Positions 59,701-64,000 of a stretch of 64,000 nucleotides of DNA are shown here, in pieces (the stretch's first letter is position 1; the number at the start of each line of letters is the position of its first letter). The notes beneath the pieces are model-generated. The model saw only the letters and a list, made by a program, of their open reading frames with translations. It was not told the origin of the DNA and made no database searches. This stretch comes from Triplophysa rosa (lineage: Eukaryota; Chordata; Actinopteri; Cypriniformes; Nemacheilidae): assembly GCF_024868665.1 (NCBI RefSeq), contig NC_079897.1, positions 2,091,133-2,155,132 of the forward strand. The letters run 5' to 3'. Position numbers and translations under genes: made by a program.

Positions 59701-61454
59701 TTTATAGGTTTTTTTTGTTGCTTTTAGTCTGAATTTTGACTAAATGTAAAATCGCAATACCGTATTCCCGGGCCTAACTTCCTGTTTCAGTGGAAGTGAC
59801 ATCAGCACATTGAACAAAGTTGGCCATTTCAAGGCACTTCAGTGGGTCTTTAACTTTATCCACTATATTCACTAACTCCATGGTTCAAGTTTTCAGTTTC
59901 AGACTTTGTCTTTTAAATAAAGTTTCTTCAATATCTCTTTGTCAGGATGTTGGTTCCATCCACATGGATGGAAGCTTCTCGTTGCATGAAAGTTCCGCCA
60001 TGGAAAAAGTAAGAAAAGTGGTTCTTCAAAAATCATTTTGGCACGTTATTTTTTTTGAAAGTGTAATTCTGCTCTGAGTTTGTGGATGGTCTGAAACGCA
60101 GTGGGTAAATAAGTATGACTTGATATGATTGTGATTATGGAGCGTTTGCATGAGCGCTGCCAGGTTTTAGTGTTTACTGTGTGTGTAGGTGTATTCAGCG
60201 ATATGAAAAGCGCTATATATACACAAGCCTTTGAGACAGATAAAGAGAGTCTCGTCAAAAGTAGGACTGCTATGATTAAATGCAATTAATTACAAATGAA
60301 ATTAATTAGCATTAAATCAATGTCATCGCTGTGGTAATTGTTTCAGTGCTGTGTGAATAAATGACAACAGCGTTGTTTTCAAAGTCAGTTTACATTTACA
60401 AATGATTAGATGTCAAAACTTCAAAAAATGTCAAGGAACGGATAAAAGACTGTTAATGGCATATTAATGAGTAATGTAATCAAAAAAGAACATTATTAAT
60501 ATAATTCATTGCCGAATATTGAGTGATTTAACCAAGCTCCAGTCAAACAGATGTGATGTGGGTGATGTCTGATGCTGTGATCCAACAGGTCGTAAGGCCT
60601 TTATTATGCTAATCTAAAGCACATCTTAAACTAAATCCAGTCTTTATTGTTCATGTCACCTGCTGTTATCTTTATGGCCGGAGAGGCCTGATTCGACAGA
60701 AGACCCGTCATGTGCGGTTATAAAATCCACGGCTGAACGTTCGGGTCAAAGATCCTGTGACGTGAAGACTAAGGAATCCTAAAAAAGGTAAAGAGGGACC
60801 GGACGGCGTAGCTTTTCAGGTCTGATCTCACAGAAAGGTAGAAGCAAAATATGATGTCATCGCACAGTCCCAGCTTTACAGGAACTCTGCCCGGCACCAA
60901 GCGTTCCCCAGGCATCACTCTCTCCTCTCCTCCTTTCAAGCCAGGTGAAGACTTGGCGACCTCTCTCAACTATACAAAAGTTTGGTAGCTAAAGTTGAGT
61001 TTTTCTGCTTTCGTGCCAGTGGGCTTTCATTATTGCCTTTTTCTATTCATACATTTTTGCATGATTCATGCTGGACAAATTCATTTGAATTAGCCGTCCT
61101 GCAATGAGTTTCCTATGAGGTCAGACTGGAAAGCTACAGGTCCTCTGGTCTCTCTTTGCTTTTGTTTTTTTGTGTGTGTTTAGAACTTTGTATCAAGACA
61201 AGATCTACCTACAAGTTCCTTGTGGAAGCAAAGAACCTTGTCAAATTTAGTTGCCAGTTCCATTGAGGAGCTTTGTGTGATTATGGTACAAAAACAGGTT
61301 TGAAAACCATTGAAAAATTGTCAATTTCAGGTCAAACTATATATACTGTATGAGCTGTTTACTTCTACGTGTATTCTATTTTTGCAACATGTTACTTTCG
61401 CTATTCTTTTGGTATGTTTGTAAAGTGTTCACCACCTTAAAACGGATGTACTGC
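59701..61454. other. Noncoding sequence, no gene recognised
   Basis: Unique sequence. A possible LINE-tail trace ('gaaaagcgctatatatacac') lies near 60204. Open frames at 59820-60077 and 60769-60969 have no motif. Confidence 0.5.
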
Positions 61455-61510
61455 ATTGCACAGTTTGTGTCTGTACGTAAAGCGCCATAAAATAATGGTG
61501 ACTTGACTTG
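61455..61510 (+). repeat. LINE 3' tail
   Basis: 'ctgtacgtaaagcgccataa' followed by 'aataatggtgacttgacttg' is the plus-strand tail of the same LINE type as at 4636; no coding part remains. Confidence 0.6.
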
Positions 61511-61562
61511 AACTTATAGCTTAAATGAATCTGTCACTATAGATAAACTTAAAATTATGACA

Positions 61563-62788
61563 TTAAAGGGATAGTTCACCCGAAAATGAAAATTCTGTCA
61601 TCATATACTTACCCTTATGTTGTTTCAAACCTGTATACATTTTAGGGATGCACCGATACCATTTTTTAAAGACCGAGTACGAGTACCGATACTTTTTTCT
61701 GGTACACGCCGATACCTATAACCGATGCCTGTATAATGTACAATAATGTTAATAAACCAGTATCTTACTGGTACATTTCTTTTCTTTTGTTTTTAGGTCT
61801 ACTTAAATTTAAGTACTATTTTTAAATTAAGTTAAATTTTTTAATGATAAGTAGCACAATTTTACTAGCACATTTACTTTAGTTTGCTAAAGTAAACAAT
61901 ATACTCTGTGGTTGAATTATAAAAAAATTCAAGGGGGGTGGTGTGGTAAAATGTGAGTGTATTATAACTTGTTCAAGTCAACCGGACTTTTATTTTGACG
62001 GGACGCCGCAAAGAGCATTTGTTTAAGTTAACCGGACTTTATTTTGACGGATCGCCGCAAATGGTGATTATGTGTTCGTGTCCTCGTGCAGTGAAACGCT
62101 GGCGCTGAAAGCTTCACGCACAATGCGTTCACGTTCAGTACACGCAACCGCGTCACTCTTTCACGCACAGTCACGCAAACCAAGCAGAATACATATTTAA
62201 ACAGTATCTGAATATTTCGTTAGCTGTTAGCGGTTCAGCGCTAATTTCTTGTTAGGAAATAATACATTTGCCAGATTCCGTGTGTTCCGTGTTGTACAGC
62301 AAATTCTGTTTTTATGCCTGGATTCCTCGATTCCGTCCTTGCGGAAATCATAGGGCTCCATCTATGTCACGTGAGGTATCGGCGTGTCATTACGAGTACG
62401 AGTACATGAGCTTGGTATCGGGCCGGGTATCGGTGCATCCCTGTCATTTCTTTGTTTTGTTGAACACAAAGGAAGATATTCAAAGGATGTTTGCAACTTT
62501 CAGTTCTGTGACATCATCCACTACCTTAGTAGAACATTTTCTTATATTTTGTTTGTTCTGTTGAACACAAAATGAGATCTTTTGAAGAATCTAGGTAAAT
62601 AAACAGTTCTGGGGCACGTTTGACTACCATTTAATTCTTCCTACTATGGTAGACAATGATGCTCCAGAACTGAAAATGGTTAACATTCTTCCAAAAATCT
62701 TCTGTGTGTTCATCAGAACAACGTCATTTATGCAGGTTTGAAGTAAACGATGACAGAATTGTCGTTTTTGGGTGAACTATCACTCTAA
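61563..62788. mobile_element. 'gttcaccc'-family MITE split by an hAT-like element
   Basis: Left part 61563-61642 (TTAA, 'agggatagttcacccgaaaa', 'ctgtcatcatatacttaccc') and right part about 62444-62788 ('tttctttgttttgttgaaca' to 'ggtgaactatcactctaa') join in the normal family order at 'gtatacattt/tcatttctttg'. The right-hand TTAA has become 'ctaa'. Confidence 0.88.
61643..62443. mobile_element. hAT-like element with 'agggatgcaccgatacc' ends
   Basis: Left 'agggatgcaccgatacc' (61644-61660) is an exact inverse of right 'ggtatcggtgcatccct' (62426-62442). Subterminal words 'gagtacgagtaccgatac' and 'cgagtacgagtacatgagc' add further inverted matches. The interior has a direct duplication of 'ccggactttattttgacgg' with 'cgccgcaaa' at about 61981-62020 and 62030-62060. 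Flanking bases are similar ('acattt' and 'tcattt') but not an exact 8-bp duplication. About 800 bases, no transposase. Confidence 0.85.
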
Positions 62789-63198
62789 CTTTTGTAAATG
62801 TGAAACAGAGAGCAGAAGATGAAAACGTGTGACAGGTCAGAATCATTCCCAAGAACATAAGTAACAGGACATCCACACGTCCCTCATCTGTGTGTCCGGT
62901 AAAGGCACAGCTTTAAGTTCAAGCCGGTTTTATGTTAACTAAAGCAAGCCTGATGCGGAAGGCAGCGAGCACGCTCGTTTGCCTCATCACAATGAAACAG
63001 ACCTAACTTCTCGGCATGGAAAACTGGAGCGTGACTGCCGCATTTGAATATGAAATAGCCGAAGATTTCTGTTTCAGACACCTTGTACATTGCGCAAACA
63101 AAGGCGGCAATTCCGGGGAAGAAAGACAAGTGAATTTAAAGCAGGTCTTTGCCGTTTGTTTATAACTGTGTTGTCTTTGTTCCCATTTTCCTCTGCAG
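62789..63198. other. Noncoding sequence upstream of a candidate exon
   Basis: Unique sequence. A 64-codon minus-strand frame (62935-63129) has no motif I recognise. The last 30 bases are a good polypyrimidine tract. Confidence 0.5.
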
Positions 63199-63312
63199 GC
63201 GAAAGAATGGGCTGAAATATTTTTAAACAGTAATTACCTGGCCAGGATCCGACAGAGGGGGATTAATGGAGGAACGCGGAGCATCGGGTTCCAGAGATGT
63301 GTGCGCTGGAAG
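63199..63312 (+). other. Candidate coding exon, best in the window
   Basis: A strong acceptor ('ttcccattttcctctgcag', AG at 63197-63198) is followed by 114 bases and a strong donor 'aag|gtacgg' (GT at 63313). The length is exactly 38 codons, so it would be a symmetric exon. Only the first frame is open, reading AKEWAEIFLNSNYLARIR and then QRGINGGTRSIGFQRCVRWK; the other two frames hit stops early. No start codon is needed for an internal exon. I do not recognise the peptide and see no flanking exons in the window. The same DNA contains homeodomain words ('cagtaattacc', 'gggattaatgg'), so a conserved noncoding element or noncoding-RNA exon is a real alternative. Confidence 0.35.
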
Positions 63313-63704
63313 GTACGGCGAGGGAGAGGCGCGCTTTCCCATCACACACGGGAAATGAGGAAACATTTCTGATCTACCTCTGTTCTTCCACACCAGCATC
63401 ATCATTCAACAGCAAACCCATCGCAGACCTACAGGACACGTTTAGTCTTTTAAATTCAGCCTGGGAGATGTTTGCTCTCGTTTAACCCGCCGGCGTTTTT
63501 GGTCGTGGGTGCAGGAATGTAATTTGGTGGTAGCTAATGTTCAAAACATACATTTATTTCAATACAAACCTTTGTGTTCGACGGTGAAACTGAACTCAAA
63601 CACCAAACTCAAACCCGAGATGTTTTCAGGACCCCGATTCAGACCCCTTTAAAGGAACCAAAAAGAGCTCAGAAGGATCTCATCTTGGTCTTGTAGGGTC
63701 TTAA
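63313..63704. other. Noncoding sequence, no recognised features
   Basis: Unique sequence; no repeat or motif recognised. Confidence 0.5.
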
Positions 63705-63831
63705 AAATAAAAGGTTCTTCACGGCGATGCCATAGAATAACCATATTTGGTTCCACAAAGAACCATTCACCCAAAGGTTCTTTAAAGAACCATCTCTTTC
63801 TTACTTTTTTGTGATCTGAAGAACCTTTTTT
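63705..63831. mobile_element. Short 'aaaggttcttc' inverted-repeat element
   Basis: 'aataaaaggttcttcac' on the left is inverted as 'gtgatctgaagaaccttttt' on the right. Internal 'ggttccacaaagaacc' and 'ggttctttaaagaacc' palindromes lie between. Fragments of similar sequence occur near 41935 and 58700. Confidence 0.75.
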
Positions 63832-63875
63832 CGCCCCAAAAACCCGTTTTCTTCTTTTGGCATCAAACTAGTACT

Positions 63876-64000
63876 GTAGTGGATAGTTCACCCAAATATG
63901 ATCATTCTTGCATCATTTACTCACCCGTATGTCATTATAAACCCGCATGACTTTCGGTCTTCTGTGGAACACAAAAGAAGATATTTAGAGAAATGTCTTA
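63876..64000. mobile_element. 'gttcaccc'-family MITE cut by the window edge
   Basis: 'agtggatagttcacccaaat', 'catcatttactcacccgtat' and 'gtggaacacaaaagaagata' are the left arm of the family. The right arm lies beyond position 64000. Confidence 0.85.

Noticed and set aside
62935..63129. 64-codon minus-strand frame near the candidate exon
   Set aside because: No motif, no splice sites of quality on that strand.

Overview
The window looks like intergenic or intronic DNA from a ray-finned fish, most likely a cyprinid (zebrafish, carp or goldfish relatives). Nothing in it reads as a bacterial, viral or organellar gene set. No conserved protein-coding gene can be supported. Almost every open frame is under about 150 codons and lies in low-complexity or unique noncoding sequence. 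The only long ones (600 or more codons near 35.3-37.4 kb, on both strands) are artefacts of a 19-bp tandem array. The cyprinid assignment rests on recognisable dispersed repeats: several copies of a TTAA-flanked fold-back element ending in a 'gatagttcaccc'-type motif, a tRNA-headed SINE with the common fish 'gtcgctttggataaaagcg' tail, hAT-type non-autonomous elements, and LINE 3' tails ending in tandem 'gactt'/'gagtt' units.

Layout. 0.8-3.4 kb: a degenerate 'actaaaa/gacgaaa' repeat and two adjacent inverted-repeat elements. 4.6-5.0 kb: a 5'-truncated LINE. 6.5-8.4 kb: three DNA-transposon-like elements. About 12.4-16.2 kb and 17.8-19.2 kb: repeat-poor sequence rich in homeodomain, octamer and SOX-like words that looks like a cluster of conserved noncoding elements. 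19-26 kb: mostly AT-rich featureless DNA. 26.3-29.5 kb: MITEs, an hAT element and a SINE. 30.9-34.6 kb: more CNE-like sequence and a possible exon. 35.2-37.6 kb: the most striking structure, a solo-LTR-like element carrying about 92 copies of a 19-bp repeat, inserted inside a TTAA MITE. 38.4-41.5 kb: two inverted copies of one MITE flanking CNE-like DNA. 44.4-45.2 kb: CNE-like block, then a 178-bp CT microsatellite with one N. 46.7-51.8 kb: MITEs, including a second copy of the hAT element seen at 26.7 kb and a Charlie-like hAT MITE. 53.3-54.5 kb: CpG-richer block. 56.1 kb: a near-perfect palindrome. 61.6-62.8 kb: an hAT-like element nested in a TTAA MITE. 63.2 kb: the best candidate spliced exon in the window.

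Interpretation. The pattern of long gene-free DNA, repeat-poor CNE-like islands and repeat-rich gaps fits a regulatory gene desert or a very long intron near a developmental regulator. The neighbouring gene cannot be named from this sequence. No operon, CRISPR array, rRNA gene or functional tRNA gene is present. Motif, splice-site and repeat-family calls were made by eye; no alignment, database search or conservation analysis was run.
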